From assembly GCF_004122165.1 (NCBI RefSeq), contig NZ_SBKO01000002.1, forward strand, positions 372,001 through 436,000: DNA of 64,000 nt. Direction: 5' to 3'. The notes under the pieces are model-generated. The model did not search any database and was not told the origin of the DNA. It saw only the letters and a program-made list of their open reading frames with translations. Source of the stretch: Flavobacterium amnicola. GTDB taxonomy: Bacteria; Bacteroidota; Bacteroidia; Flavobacteriales; Flavobacteriaceae. Below, piece by piece: positions 1 through 7,931 of this stretch (positions are counted from its first letter, which is position 1; the number at the start of each line of letters is the position of its first letter). A program made the translations under genes and the position numbers.

Positions 1-800
1 ACAATATTTTGACTACTATACACTACTTCTCCCGCCTTGTTAACCGCCAAAACTAATGCAGTCCCTTTATTTACAATATTATCTACAAATAAAAAGTTGT
101 CTTTTATTTTCAGATTAACAATATATTTTACGTGATTTATTATTGAAATGGCAAAACCTGTATATAACATAGTTACCATATATACTTTTGGTATGATATT
201 ATAATAATATAATACCAGAATTAACGAGAAGCTCAATAAGGAAAATATCCAATAGTTTTTGTTCGACTTAAAAATATTGTAAGACAAAAAAAACAAAATC
301 AGTAAATCAAAATAGGTCGCTGGATAATCTGGATTTTGAAAAATTCTATAAATTGTTAGGCCGTAAAAAGCAAAAAAAAGCAAGGTGAAAAAATCTTTTA
401 CATGCTGATAAACAATTCTGAATTTTTTACTTAATAGATAAATCGAAATCAGTAGAACACCGATGAACATATTAATTTCAAACGATTCATTTGGTCGCGT
501 TGAAAAATAATCTAATACAACTTCAATAATCAGAATTGAAATCCCCAAGAATAAAAAATACAATCGAAACTGTTCATTGGAATTTTCAATTTCGAAATAA
601 CTCTTAATCAAGTCTTTATTAACCATTTCCTGCTTTTTATTGCGATAAAAAACAAAGGCCAACACCAAACCTAATAAAACTACTGGAAACCACCAATCTT
701 GATAAACAACTTGCTTTATAAGCATAGGAAAACTGTCAAAATTATTTAGTTTGACAGAACTTATATTAAAAATAAATGTAACTCCGGAAGTAAAAATCAT
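1..800 (-). CDS. Membrane sensor protein with probable PAS domain, partial (C-terminal part outside window)
   Basis: This reading frame is open from an ATG at 800 to the window edge (266 codons), so the C-terminal part is missing. My translation shows several hydrophobic segments (for example around residues 37-50, 80-95, 110-120 and 180-225). A soluble stretch then begins, with NKAGEVVYSSQN near residue 255, the typical opening of a PAS fold. A multi-span membrane region followed by PAS is the usual build of a membrane sensor histidine kinase or a PAS-containing regulator, but the kinase part is not visible, so that is inference. An in-frame stop lies just upstream of the ATG. It follows the glycosyltransferase gene on the same strand with a 68-bp gap. 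Confidence 0.6.
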   Translation of the reverse strand, partial: MIFTSGVTFIFNISSVKLNNFDSFPMLIKQVVYQDWWFPVVLLGLVLAFVFYRNKKQEMVNKDLIKSYFEIENSNEQFRLYFLFLGISILIIEVVLDYFSTRPNESFEINMFIGVLLISIYLLSKKFRIVYQHVKDFFTLLFFAFYGLTIYRIFQNPDYPATYFDLLILFFLSYNIFKSNKNYWIFSLLSFSLILVLYYYNIIPKVYMVTMLYTGFAISIINHVKYIVNLKIKDNFLFVDNIVNKGTALVLAVNKAGEVVYSSQNI

Positions 801-868
801 CAAATGACTGAATTCGTTACTTTTATGAACCTATCTAATTTACTAAAAAAAATAATATTCCGGCTTGT

Positions 869-2098
869 TTAGCTCTTTTTTTTATTTTTTTCTTCAATCC
901 ATTTGGACATAAATTTAGTACTCGAAAAGGATTGCTGTTGTAGCAAGTTTCCTATAAAATTTGATCTTCTGTGAATGTATATTGTTTGGTTTAAACTTAA
1001 AATTTTTTCAAAAAAAGCGGGTGCATATTTTTGCTTTGAAAATTTACCGGAGAGTATCGCAGTACCCTTTTGTTGTTTCTCCTTCCAAAGTTGCTGATTT
1101 TGATATAGCGCTATGGTCTTTTCTATAAAATCCTCAATTTCATTGGTTACAAATCCATTCCAATTTTCAGCATTTGAAATCCCCTCGGCACCTATAAACG
1201 TAGTCACTGAAGGCGTTCCTACTTTCATTGCTTCCAGTAGTTTGCCTTTAACTCCGGCGCCAAAACGCAAAGGCGCCAACATGATTTTGGCTGATTTAAT
1301 TACCTCTAACGCGTCTTCTGCTCTACCTTTAATGATGAATCCTTCTTTTTCATTGTGAAATTGCAACACTTTTTGGGACGGATAGGCACCGAAGATATAT
1401 AATTCTGCTTCTGGCAATTGTTTTTTAATTGGAGACCAAATATGTTCTTTCAATTGTTTTACGGCATCCCAATTGGGTTCGTGCAAAAAATTACCAATAA
1501 AAACGAAGTGCTGCTTTTCTTCAAAGGTCAAATAGTTGTCATCGGCATTATAGAACATAGGCAAATAATGCAACAGCTGAGCATCTATTTTAAAAACATT
1601 TTGCAGTATTCCCATTTCAAAATCAGAAATGATTAAAGACAAATCACAACGATAAATACTCGCAATTTCTCTTTTTGAAACTTCTTCGTTTAATAAATCT
1701 TCCAGTTGAAAATCGGTATTTTTCTTGATTGCCATTTGACGTGCCAAACGCAAACAATGCAAATCTTCGGTATCTAAGATTCGGGTGGCATTGGGACAGC
1801 TTTCTGCTACACGCCAACCAAACTGCTCTTCGGTCACAAATCGATCAAACAAAACTAAGTCAGGATTTAAATCCGAAATAAAGGAATCAAAACTAGAAGA
1901 ATTCAATTCTATTTTCTCTTTTTTGATATGTAAGCTTTCTAAATCAAAACTAAAATCACTTTCTTGTGCGGCAGAAGCAAAAACAATTTCAAAATCTTGT
2001 TCTAAAAACAAGTTGATTAACTGTAGCATTCGAGTGCCAGCTGCTGAGGATTTTGGCTCAGGCCAAACCAAACCAATAATTAAAAGTGTGCTTTTCAA
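869..2098 (-). CDS. Glycosyltransferase family 4-type protein
   Basis: A probable cytoplasmic sugar transferase of the GT-B fold. The N-terminus KSTLLIIGLVWPEPKSSAAG matches the nucleotide-sugar transferase start with a Gly/Ser-rich loop. The C-terminal half has the family 4 segment FGAGVKGKLLEAMKVGTPSV with the conserved glutamate, followed by a short basic tail. The frame can be extended to an ATG at 2125, but the extra nine residues (MLFCIKLFQ) look like leader sequence; a TTG at 2098 puts the start directly before KSTLL and gives 409 aa. Donor and acceptor cannot be told from sequence. No polysaccharide genes adjoin it; the next gene downstream is a membrane sensor. Confidence 0.8.
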   Translation of the reverse strand: MKSTLLIIGLVWPEPKSSAAGTRMLQLINLFLEQDFEIVFASAAQESDFSFDLESLHIKKEKIELNSSSFDSFISDLNPDLVLFDRFVTEEQFGWRVAESCPNATRILDTEDLHCLRLARQMAIKKNTDFQLEDLLNEEVSKREIASIYRCDLSLIISDFEMGILQNVFKIDAQLLHYLPMFYNADDNYLTFEEKQHFVFIGNFLHEPNWDAVKQLKEHIWSPIKKQLPEAELYIFGAYPSQKVLQFHNEKEGFIIKGRAEDALEVIKSAKIMLAPLRFGAGVKGKLLEAMKVGTPSVTTFIGAEGISNAENWNGFVTNEIEDFIEKTIALYQNQQLWKEKQQKGTAILSGKFSKQKYAPAFFEKILSLNQTIYIHRRSNFIGNLLQQQSFSSTKFMSKWIEEKNKKKS

Positions 2099-2148
2099 TT
2101 GAAATAATTTTATACAAAATAACAACTATAAATTAGTTCTAAAAAATG

Positions 2149-2156
2149 TAATTTTG
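2149..2156 (+). promoter_or_regulatory. Probable -7 box of the miaE promoter
   Basis: TAATTTTG matches the Bacteroidetes -7 consensus TAnnTTTG exactly. I see no convincing TTTG 17-20 bp upstream. The last three bases of the box form a TTG in frame with miaE; because it sits inside the promoter it is unlikely to be the start codon, which favours the ATG at 2175. Confidence 0.55.
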
Positions 2157-2174
2157 CAATTCAATCGCAAAGAA

Positions 2175-2756
2175 ATGTTAGGATTAAAATTGAAGACCGA
2201 CCCAAGATGGGTAAACATCGTAGAAAGTAATATTGCTGAAATATTATCGGATCACGCTTGGTGTGAGCAAAAAGCGGCTACAAATGCTATCACTATGATT
2301 ATTAACAATTCTGAAAAGGAAGAATTAGTAACCGAATTACTGAATATTTCACGTGAAGAATTGGAACATTTTCAAATGGTTCACGAACTGATTAAAAAAC
2401 GCGGTGTTGAATTCCATCGCGAACGAAAGGACGATTATGTAGGACAATTGGCTAAATTCCTAAAGAAAGACGGTTCAAGAGAGCAATCTTTGGTTGATAG
2501 ATTATTGTTTTCCGCCATGATAGAAGCTAGAAGCTGTGAACGTTTTAAGGTGTTATCTGAAAATATAAAAGACGAAGAACTGGCTAAATTTTACAGAGAT
2601 TTAATGGTTAGCGAAGCCGGACATTATACTACTTTTTTAAATTTTGCTCGAAAATATGGCAAGGTAGAAGAAGTAAACAAACGTTGGAAAGAATGGATTG
2701 AATTTGAAGGAGAATTAATCACCAACTATGGAAAATCAGAAACCATACACGGATAA
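2175..2756 (+). CDS. miaE: tRNA-(ms2io6A)-hydroxylase MiaE
   Basis: Hydroxylates the isopentenyl side chain of 2-methylthio-N6-isopentenyladenosine at tRNA position 37, using a ferritin-like non-haem di-iron centre and O2. The chain is all-helical with the expected carboxylate and histidine ligands in EELEHF, EARSCERF and SEAGHY, spaced as in this family. The ATG at 2175 gives 193 aa; a TTG at 2154 is in frame but lies inside a perfect -7 box. It is monocistronic, with its own promoter and terminator. MiaA, which makes the substrate's isopentenyl group, is encoded at 19089 in this window; MiaB is not in the window. Confidence 0.9.
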   Translation: MLGLKLKTDPRWVNIVESNIAEILSDHAWCEQKAATNAITMIINNSEKEELVTELLNISREELEHFQMVHELIKKRGVEFHRERKDDYVGQLAKFLKKDGSREQSLVDRLLFSAMIEARSCERFKVLSENIKDEELAKFYRDLMVSEAGHYTTFLNFARKYGKVEEVNKRWKEWIEFEGELITNYGKSETIHG

Positions 2757-2762
2757 AAACAC

Positions 2763-2789
2763 AAGCGTTCTAATAGGAACGCTTTTTTT
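2763..2789 (+). terminator. Rho-independent terminator after miaE
   Basis: An 8-bp perfect stem (AAGCGTTC / GAACGCTT) with a 6-nt loop is followed by a run of T, just after the miaE stop. Confidence 0.85.
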
Positions 2790-2845
2790 ATGTAACATTT
2801 TTAAAATTTGAAAGTCTAATTAGAAAACTATAAACTTAAATAAAA

Positions 2846-3631
2846 ATGCAAGCACACGAGATAGATTACCATATTTATGGTGAAGAAATGCAATATGTTG
2901 AAATAGAATTAGATCCACAAGAAGTAGTTGTTGCTGAAGCTGGAAGTTTTATGATGATGGACAACGGCATCAAAATGGAAACAATTTTTGGAGATGGTTC
3001 TGGACAACAATCGGGCGTATTGGGCAAACTTCTAAATGCTGGAAAAAGAATGTTAACCGGAGAAAGTTTATTTATGACGGCTTATCAAAACCAAGATTTT
3101 GGAAAGAAAAAAGTGTCATTTGCGTCGCCGTATCCTGGAAAAATTGTGGCGATCGATTTAATGAAATATGGTGGGAAATTTATCTGTCAAAAAGATTCAT
3201 TCCTATGTGCCGCTAAAGGCGTTTCCGTTGGAATTGAGTTTTCCAGAAAATTAGGAAGAGGATTATTTGGTGGTGAAGGCTTCATCATGCAAAAAATTGA
3301 AGGAGACGGAATGGCTTTTGTACATTCTGGAGGAACATTGGCTCGCAAAGAGTTACAACCTGGAGAAGTTCTAAAAGTGGATACCGGTTGTATTGTAGGT
3401 TTTACTAAAGATGTTGATTATGATATCGAATTTATCGGTGGAATTAAAAATTCAATCTTTGGTGGAGAAGGTTTGTTTTACGCGACCCTACGTGGACCTG
3501 GAGTGGTTTATATCCAATCCTTACCTTTTAGTCGATTGGCCGGAAAAATAATTGCGGCTGGAGGATTTAACAGCACAAAAGAAGAAGGTGGCGTTCTGGG
3601 TGGTTTAGGAAAAATTGTAGACGGGATATAA
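2846..3631 (+). CDS. TIGR00266 / AIM24 family protein
   Basis: A 261-aa protein of the TIGR00266 (AIM24, formerly DUF124) family, a widespread beta-helix-like fold of unknown biochemical role; the yeast relative Aim24 affects the mitochondrial inner membrane. Recognisable parts are the early VVVAEAGSFMMMD strand, the Gly-rich GEGFIMQKIEGDGMAFVHSG and the later FGGEGLFYATLRGPGVVYIQ segment. There is no signal peptide or membrane segment, so it is probably cytoplasmic. It stands alone between two terminators. Family assignment is firm; function is not known. Confidence 0.88.
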   Translation: MQAHEIDYHIYGEEMQYVEIELDPQEVVVAEAGSFMMMDNGIKMETIFGDGSGQQSGVLGKLLNAGKRMLTGESLFMTAYQNQDFGKKKVSFASPYPGKIVAIDLMKYGGKFICQKDSFLCAAKGVSVGIEFSRKLGRGLFGGEGFIMQKIEGDGMAFVHSGGTLARKELQPGEVLKVDTGCIVGFTKDVDYDIEFIGGIKNSIFGGEGLFYATLRGPGVVYIQSLPFSRLAGKIIAAGGFNSTKEEGGVLGGLGKIVDGI

Positions 3632-3635
3632 AAAG

Positions 3636-3664
3636 AAAATGCCCCGAAAAACGGGGCATTTTTT
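3636..3664. terminator. Bidirectional terminator between the TIGR00266 gene and the symporter gene
   Basis: The stem ATGCCCCG / CGGGGCAT has a 5-nt A loop, with A-rich sequence on the left and T-rich sequence on the right. It can therefore end both the plus-strand gene to its left and the minus-strand symporter transcript to its right. Confidence 0.85.
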
Positions 3665-3677
3665 ATAACATAAAAGC

Positions 3678-4943
3678 TTATTCTTCTTTTTCCCAGCTTC
3701 CTACTACAGAAGTCGCTAAAGCATTCCCTAGTACGTTTGTAGCACTTCTAAACATATCACAAAAATGATCAATTGGTAAGATTAAAGCAATTCCTTCCAC
3801 AGGAATATCAAACATACCACAAGTAGCCGCTACGACAACCAAACTAGCTCTAGGCACACCTGCAATTCCTTTACTGGTAAGCATCAAGACTAACAACATG
3901 GTTAATTGCGTCCCTAAATCTAATGGAATTCCGTACGCTTGTGCAATAAAAATACTGGCGAACGTCATGTACATCATACTTCCATCCAAATTAAATGAAT
4001 AACCCAACGGAAGCATGAAGGATACAATTTTATCTTTTACTCCAAAACGTTCTAATTCTTCAGTTAATTTTGGAAAAACCGCTTCACTACTTGTTGTTCC
4101 GAAAGCGATTACTAATGGAGATACAATATGCTTTAAAAGTGTAGTCATTCTTCCTTTTAAGAACAAATATCCAACAAGTAATAAAACTACCCATAGCGAT
4201 GTAATTCCGACTAAAAACGAACCAAAATATTTGGCATAGGTAATTAGTAATTCATTCAAATCACGAATTGCAAAAACTCCTGCAATAGCACCAAATACTC
4301 CAATTGGCGCAAACTTCATTACATAGGTTACTATTTTTAAAACGACATGAGAAATAATTTCTAAAACGTTAATTACCGGTTTTGAATAATTTCCCATAGA
4401 AGCAGCTGCCAATCCGAAAAAAATGGAGAAAATTACAATTTGCAAAATCTCATTGGTCGCCATCGCTTCAAAAACACTTTTAGGAATAATATGTTCTACA
4501 AAGTTTTGAGCGGAGAAATTCTGAGTTTTTTCGGTTACTTCCGATGCGGTAGTCAAATCAACATCCGATAAATTTAACCCTGTTCCTGGTTGTAATATGT
4601 TCACCCAAAACATTCCTATTAATAATGAAATTAATGAGGCCGTTAAAAACCATCCTAAAGCCTTCCCTCCTATACGTCCTACAGCTTTAATATCTCCTAA
4701 TTTTGCAATTCCAACTATTAATGTCGTTAGAACTAATGGTGCAATAATCATTTGAACCAAACGGATAAAAATAGTTGCCAACATTTTAATGTAGCCGCTA
4801 AATTCCTTTGCTGCTTCAGGGGAATAATTGTTGTGCACAAAAATCCCTAAAATGGCTCCAATCACCATTGCAATTAAAATTTGCATCGTCAAATTGGAAA
4901 AAATAGATTTTTTAGATTCTGGTAAATTCGTTTCTTGATTCAT
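3678..4943 (-). CDS. Dicarboxylate/amino acid:cation symporter (DAACS family)
   Basis: An inner-membrane secondary transporter that moves glutamate, aspartate or C4-dicarboxylates with Na+ or H+. The protein has about eight membrane spans plus the two re-entrant hairpins of the family: the serine-rich HP1 region around AFGTTSSEAVFPKL, the TM7 motif NLDGSMMYM (family NMDGT), and HP2 around TSKGIAGVPRASLVV. I place the start at the ATG at 4943 (421 aa). The frame extends 32 codons upstream, but that part is aroC sequence read in another frame. The start codon shares one base with the aroC stop (TAATG), which implies translational coupling. Substrate is not determinable from sequence. Confidence 0.9.
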   Translation of the reverse strand: MNQETNLPESKKSIFSNLTMQILIAMVIGAILGIFVHNNYSPEAAKEFSGYIKMLATIFIRLVQMIIAPLVLTTLIVGIAKLGDIKAVGRIGGKALGWFLTASLISLLIGMFWVNILQPGTGLNLSDVDLTTASEVTEKTQNFSAQNFVEHIIPKSVFEAMATNEILQIVIFSIFFGLAAASMGNYSKPVINVLEIISHVVLKIVTYVMKFAPIGVFGAIAGVFAIRDLNELLITYAKYFGSFLVGITSLWVVLLLVGYLFLKGRMTTLLKHIVSPLVIAFGTTSSEAVFPKLTEELERFGVKDKIVSFMLPLGYSFNLDGSMMYMTFASIFIAQAYGIPLDLGTQLTMLLVLMLTSKGIAGVPRASLVVVAATCGMFDIPVEGIALILPIDHFCDMFRSATNVLGNALATSVVGSWEKEE

Positions 4944-6010
4944 TATTGGGTTTGGTAAGTTTTGTTTAATAAATAATAATCGGCAATCACTAGTGCTGCC
5001 ATAGCTTCTACAATAGGTACTGCTCGTGGCACCACACAAGGATCGTGACGTCCTTTACCTTGCTGTACTATAATTTCATTTTGATTAGTTAACACGTCTT
5101 GCTTTTGCAATAAAGTAGCTACAGGTTTAAATGCGACACGAAAATAAATATCCATTCCGTTGCTTATTCCTCCTTGAATTCCACCAGAAAGATTACTTTT
5201 CGTAGTTCCATCTTCATTATATGAGTCATTGTGTTCACTTCCTTTCATTTTAGCACCACAAAAGCCACTTCCATACTCAAAACCATGTACAGCATTGATG
5301 GAAAGCATTGCTTTTCCTAATTCGGCATGTAATTTATCAAAAACTGGTTCTCCTAATCCGATTGGTACATTTTGAATGACACAAGTAATCGTTCCACCTA
5401 CCGAGTCTCCTTGTTTTTTGATCTCTCTTATATAGGCTTCCATTTTTTCGGCGGTAGCCAAATCAGGACAACGTACAGCATTCGATTCAATTTTTGAAAA
5501 ATCTAAATCTTGATAAGGTTTGTCTATAAATATCTCCCCTACAGAAGAAACAAAAGCGTTGATTTTAATAGTTGGGATAATTTGTTTTGCAATAGCACCC
5601 GCTACTACGCGACTTGCTGTTTCTCGTGCAGAACTTCGTCCGCCACCACGGTAATCCCGAATGCCGTATTTTTTTTCGTAAACATAATCAGCGTGACTTG
5701 GTCGATACGTATCTTTTATATGGGAGTAATCCTCTGATTTTTGATTGGTATTCGGAATGATGAATCCGATTGGTGTTCCAGTGGTTTTTCCTTCAAAAAC
5801 ACCCGACAGAAATTGTACTTCATCTTCTTCTTTTCGCTGCGTAACAATTGAAGACTGCCCCGGTTTTCGACGTTGCATTTCGAACTGAATGGCATCAAAA
5901 TCTAATAAAACATTCGAAGGACAGCCATCAATAATCCCACCTAATGCTTCTCCATGAGATTCACCAAAAGTAGTAAGCTTAAAAATAGTTCCTATTGAAT
6001 TTCCTGCCAT
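4943..6010 (-). CDS. aroC: Chorismate synthase
   Basis: Last step of the shikimate pathway: 5-enolpyruvylshikimate-3-phosphate to chorismate, with reduced FMN. The three family signatures are present: FGESHG at residues 15-20, [15 protein letters not shown] in the first third, and [17 protein letters not shown] near the end. At 355 aa it is full length. It is the first gene of a two-gene operon with the downstream symporter (1-bp stop/start overlap). A -7 box lies 17 bp before the ATG. The pairing with a dicarboxylate symporter has no obvious metabolic logic. Confidence 0.96.
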   Translation of the reverse strand: MAGNSIGTIFKLTTFGESHGEALGGIIDGCPSNVLLDFDAIQFEMQRRKPGQSSIVTQRKEEDEVQFLSGVFEGKTTGTPIGFIIPNTNQKSEDYSHIKDTYRPSHADYVYEKKYGIRDYRGGGRSSARETASRVVAGAIAKQIIPTIKINAFVSSVGEIFIDKPYQDLDFSKIESNAVRCPDLATAEKMEAYIREIKKQGDSVGGTITCVIQNVPIGLGEPVFDKLHAELGKAMLSINAVHGFEYGSGFCGAKMKGSEHNDSYNEDGTTKSNLSGGIQGGISNGMDIYFRVAFKPVATLLQKQDVLTNQNEIIVQQGKGRHDPCVVPRAVPIVEAMAALVIADYYLLNKTYQTQ

Positions 6011-6026
6011 TTTGTAAAGTTTGAAA

Positions 6027-6034
6027 CAAATATA
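6027..6034 (-). promoter_or_regulatory. Probable -7 box of the aroC operon
   Basis: On the minus strand this reads TATATTTG, a perfect match to TAnnTTTG, 17 bp upstream of the aroC ATG. No clear TTTG is seen at the -33 position. Confidence 0.5.
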
Positions 6035-6065
6035 AATGAATCTTTATTATTTTTTGAAATAAACT

Positions 6066-6096
6066 TTTGATACTTGGTACAATAATTGTAGTTTTA
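6066..6096 (+). promoter_or_regulatory. Probable promoter of the outer-membrane barrel gene
   Basis: TTTG at 6066-6069, a 19-bp spacer, then TAGTTTTA at 6089-6096 (one mismatch to TAnnTTTG). The ATG follows 30 bp later. Confidence 0.5.
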
Positions 6097-6125
6097 TATG
6101 CGTTAAATAAAACTAAACAGAATTT

Positions 6126-6608
6126 ATGAAAAAATTATTTGTAACTGCTTTTATGTTAGTAGGACTAGCATTTAGCTCACAAGCTCAAGACATTTCTAAA
6201 AATGCACTAGGTCTTAGATTAGGAGACAATGACGGTTTTGGTGGTGAAATTTCTTATCAGAGAGGATTATCAAAAAAGAACCGTTTGGAGTTTGATTTAG
6301 GCTGGAGAAATAACAACAATGCAGATGCATTTAAAATCGTAGGGCTTTACCAATGGGTATGGAATATCGACGGAGGCTTCAACTGGTATGCTGGAGTTGG
6401 AGGTGGTCTTGGAAATTATAGTTATAAATTTGCAGGAGTAAAAGATAGTTCAACGTATGCTTTGGCTGCGGGTGATTTAGGTATTGAGTATAACTTTGAT
6501 GTGCCAATTCAAATTTCTTTAGATATTCGTCCAGAATTTTATTTTTCTGATGGTTTAGCTGATGATTCAGGAACTGATATTGCTTTAGGTATCAGATATA
6601 GATTCTAA
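6126..6608 (+). CDS. Small outer-membrane beta-barrel protein, function unknown
   Basis: The first 21 residues (MKKLFVTAFMLVGLAFSSQAQ) are a Sec signal peptide cut after Ala-Gln. The mature part, about 140 aa, alternates aromatic/hydrophobic and polar residues in short strands separated by Gly/Asn/Asp turns and ends with IALGIRYRF, a typical barrel C-terminus with a final Phe. This fits an eight-stranded outer-membrane barrel of the porin or OmpW-like kind. I do not recognise a specific family. The gene is monocistronic, with its own promoter and terminator. Confidence 0.8.
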   Translation: MKKLFVTAFMLVGLAFSSQAQDISKNALGLRLGDNDGFGGEISYQRGLSKKNRLEFDLGWRNNNNADAFKIVGLYQWVWNIDGGFNWYAGVGGGLGNYSYKFAGVKDSSTYALAAGDLGIEYNFDVPIQISLDIRPEFYFSDGLADDSGTDIALGIRYRF

Positions 6609-6618
6609 AACAGAATAA

Positions 6619-6650
6619 AAAAACTCCTTCAAATGAAGGAGTTTTTTTTA
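6619..6650. terminator. Bidirectional terminator between the barrel gene and bshA
   Basis: A 10-bp perfect stem (AAACTCCTTC / GAAGGAGTTT) with an AAAT loop is flanked by A-rich and T-rich runs. It sits between two convergent genes and can serve both. Confidence 0.88.
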
Positions 6651-7775
6651 TTTCAAATTTAGTGCTTCTAAATATAGCTTTTCATAGCGAGGCACTATTT
6701 TACTCACAGTAAACTTTTGGGCAGTTTCCAATGCATTGATTTTAAATTGTTGCAATACATTTTCATCCATCAGAATTTTTAAAGCATTACTGGCCATATT
6801 TTCAACATCGCCCACATTACTCAAATATCCTGAAATTCCATCAAAATTCACTTCAGGTAACCCCCCAGAATTACTCGAGATCACAGGAACACTGCACGCC
6901 ATTGCTTCTAAGGCAGCTAAACCAAAACTCTCTGTTTCGGAAGGCAATAAAAACAAATCGGAATACGATAAGATTTGATTAATCTCGTGGCTGTTTCCAA
7001 AAAATATCACTTTGTCTTGAATGCCTAATTTTTCACATAAATTTTCTGCAATCACTTTTTCTGGTCCATCGCCAACCATCATTAATTTGGCTGGGATTTT
7101 TTCTTGAATTTTGTAAAAAACTTTAATTACATCCGGAATGTTTTTCACTTTTCTAAAGTTGGAAATATGCGTGATAATGCGCTCTTCAGGCAATGCCATG
7201 ATACTTCTTTTACATATTGTCCCCGAACTCATATCGGTATCTAATTCGATAAAATTAGGAATAACTTCAATTTCATTTTTGATATCAAACAATCTCAAGG
7301 TATCATCTTTTAAACTTTGGGAAACAGAAGTCACTTTATCTGATTTATTAATACTAAAAGTAACGGCAGGTTTATAAAACGGGTGATTTCCAACTAAGGT
7401 AATATCAGTTCCGTGGAGCGTAGTTACCATTGGAAGCTCGATTCCTTCTTCTTTAAGCATTTGTTTTGCCATATAACCTGCATAGGCATGCGGAATGGCA
7501 TAATGCACATGAAGTATATCAATTTTGTGCAACTTGACCATGTCTACCAATTTGCTTGATAAAGCCAATTCATAGGGTTGGTAATGAAACAATGGATATT
7601 CTGGAACATTCACTTCGTGATAATGTACATTCGGATTTAAAAGTGCCAAACGAACCGGCTGACGATACGTTATAAAGTGAATTTCATGTCCACGGCGAGC
7701 TAATTCTAATCCTAACTCAGTGGCTACTACACCACTGCCTCCAAAAGTTGGATAACAAACGATTGCGATTTTCAT
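6648..7775 (-). CDS. bshA: N-acetyl-alpha-D-glucosaminyl L-malate synthase BshA
   Basis: First enzyme of bacillithiol synthesis: it joins GlcNAc from UDP-GlcNAc to L-malate. It is a 375-aa GT4-type GT-B glycosyltransferase. The N-terminus (MKIAIVCYPTFGGSGVVATE) is the BshA version of the donor-site Gly loop, and HVHYAIPHAYAG is highly characteristic of BshA. The family 4 motif ESFGLAALEAMACSVPVIS lies near residue 285. Flavobacteria use bacillithiol as their low-molecular-weight thiol. Other bsh genes are not in the window. It lies 156 bp downstream of the GH3 fusion gene on the same strand. Confidence 0.93.
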   Translation of the reverse strand: MKIAIVCYPTFGGSGVVATELGLELARRGHEIHFITYRQPVRLALLNPNVHYHEVNVPEYPLFHYQPYELALSSKLVDMVKLHKIDILHVHYAIPHAYAGYMAKQMLKEEGIELPMVTTLHGTDITLVGNHPFYKPAVTFSINKSDKVTSVSQSLKDDTLRLFDIKNEIEVIPNFIELDTDMSSGTICKRSIMALPEERIITHISNFRKVKNIPDVIKVFYKIQEKIPAKLMMVGDGPEKVIAENLCEKLGIQDKVIFFGNSHEINQILSYSDLFLLPSETESFGLAALEAMACSVPVISSNSGGLPEVNFDGISGYLSNVGDVENMASNALKILMDENVLQQFKINALETAQKFTVSKIVPRYEKLYLEALNLK

Positions 7776-7919
7776 ATGTAAATATTTATTGCTTTTTTTA
7801 GGACATATGGTATCGGTTTATTTTTCATCGGAGTTTTTTTAGCAAAAAACAATTTGTTAATTGCGATTTCATTGTACTAAAATACTTAAAAAAGAAGAAT
7901 AGTTACAGTACTTTTTAGA

Positions 7920-7927
7920 CAAAATTA
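7920..7927 (-). promoter_or_regulatory. Possible -7 box for bshA
   Basis: Minus-strand TAATTTTG is a perfect TAnnTTTG match, but it lies about 145 bp from the bshA ATG and no -33 box is clear. It would give a long leader. The rest of the 156-bp gap shows nothing else I can name. Confidence 0.3.
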
Positions 7928-7931
7928 ACGA

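Noticed and set aside
4944..5039. 32-codon N-terminal extension of the symporter
   Set aside because: These bases code for the end of aroC; the ATG at 4943 overlaps the aroC stop and starts directly before the first membrane span.
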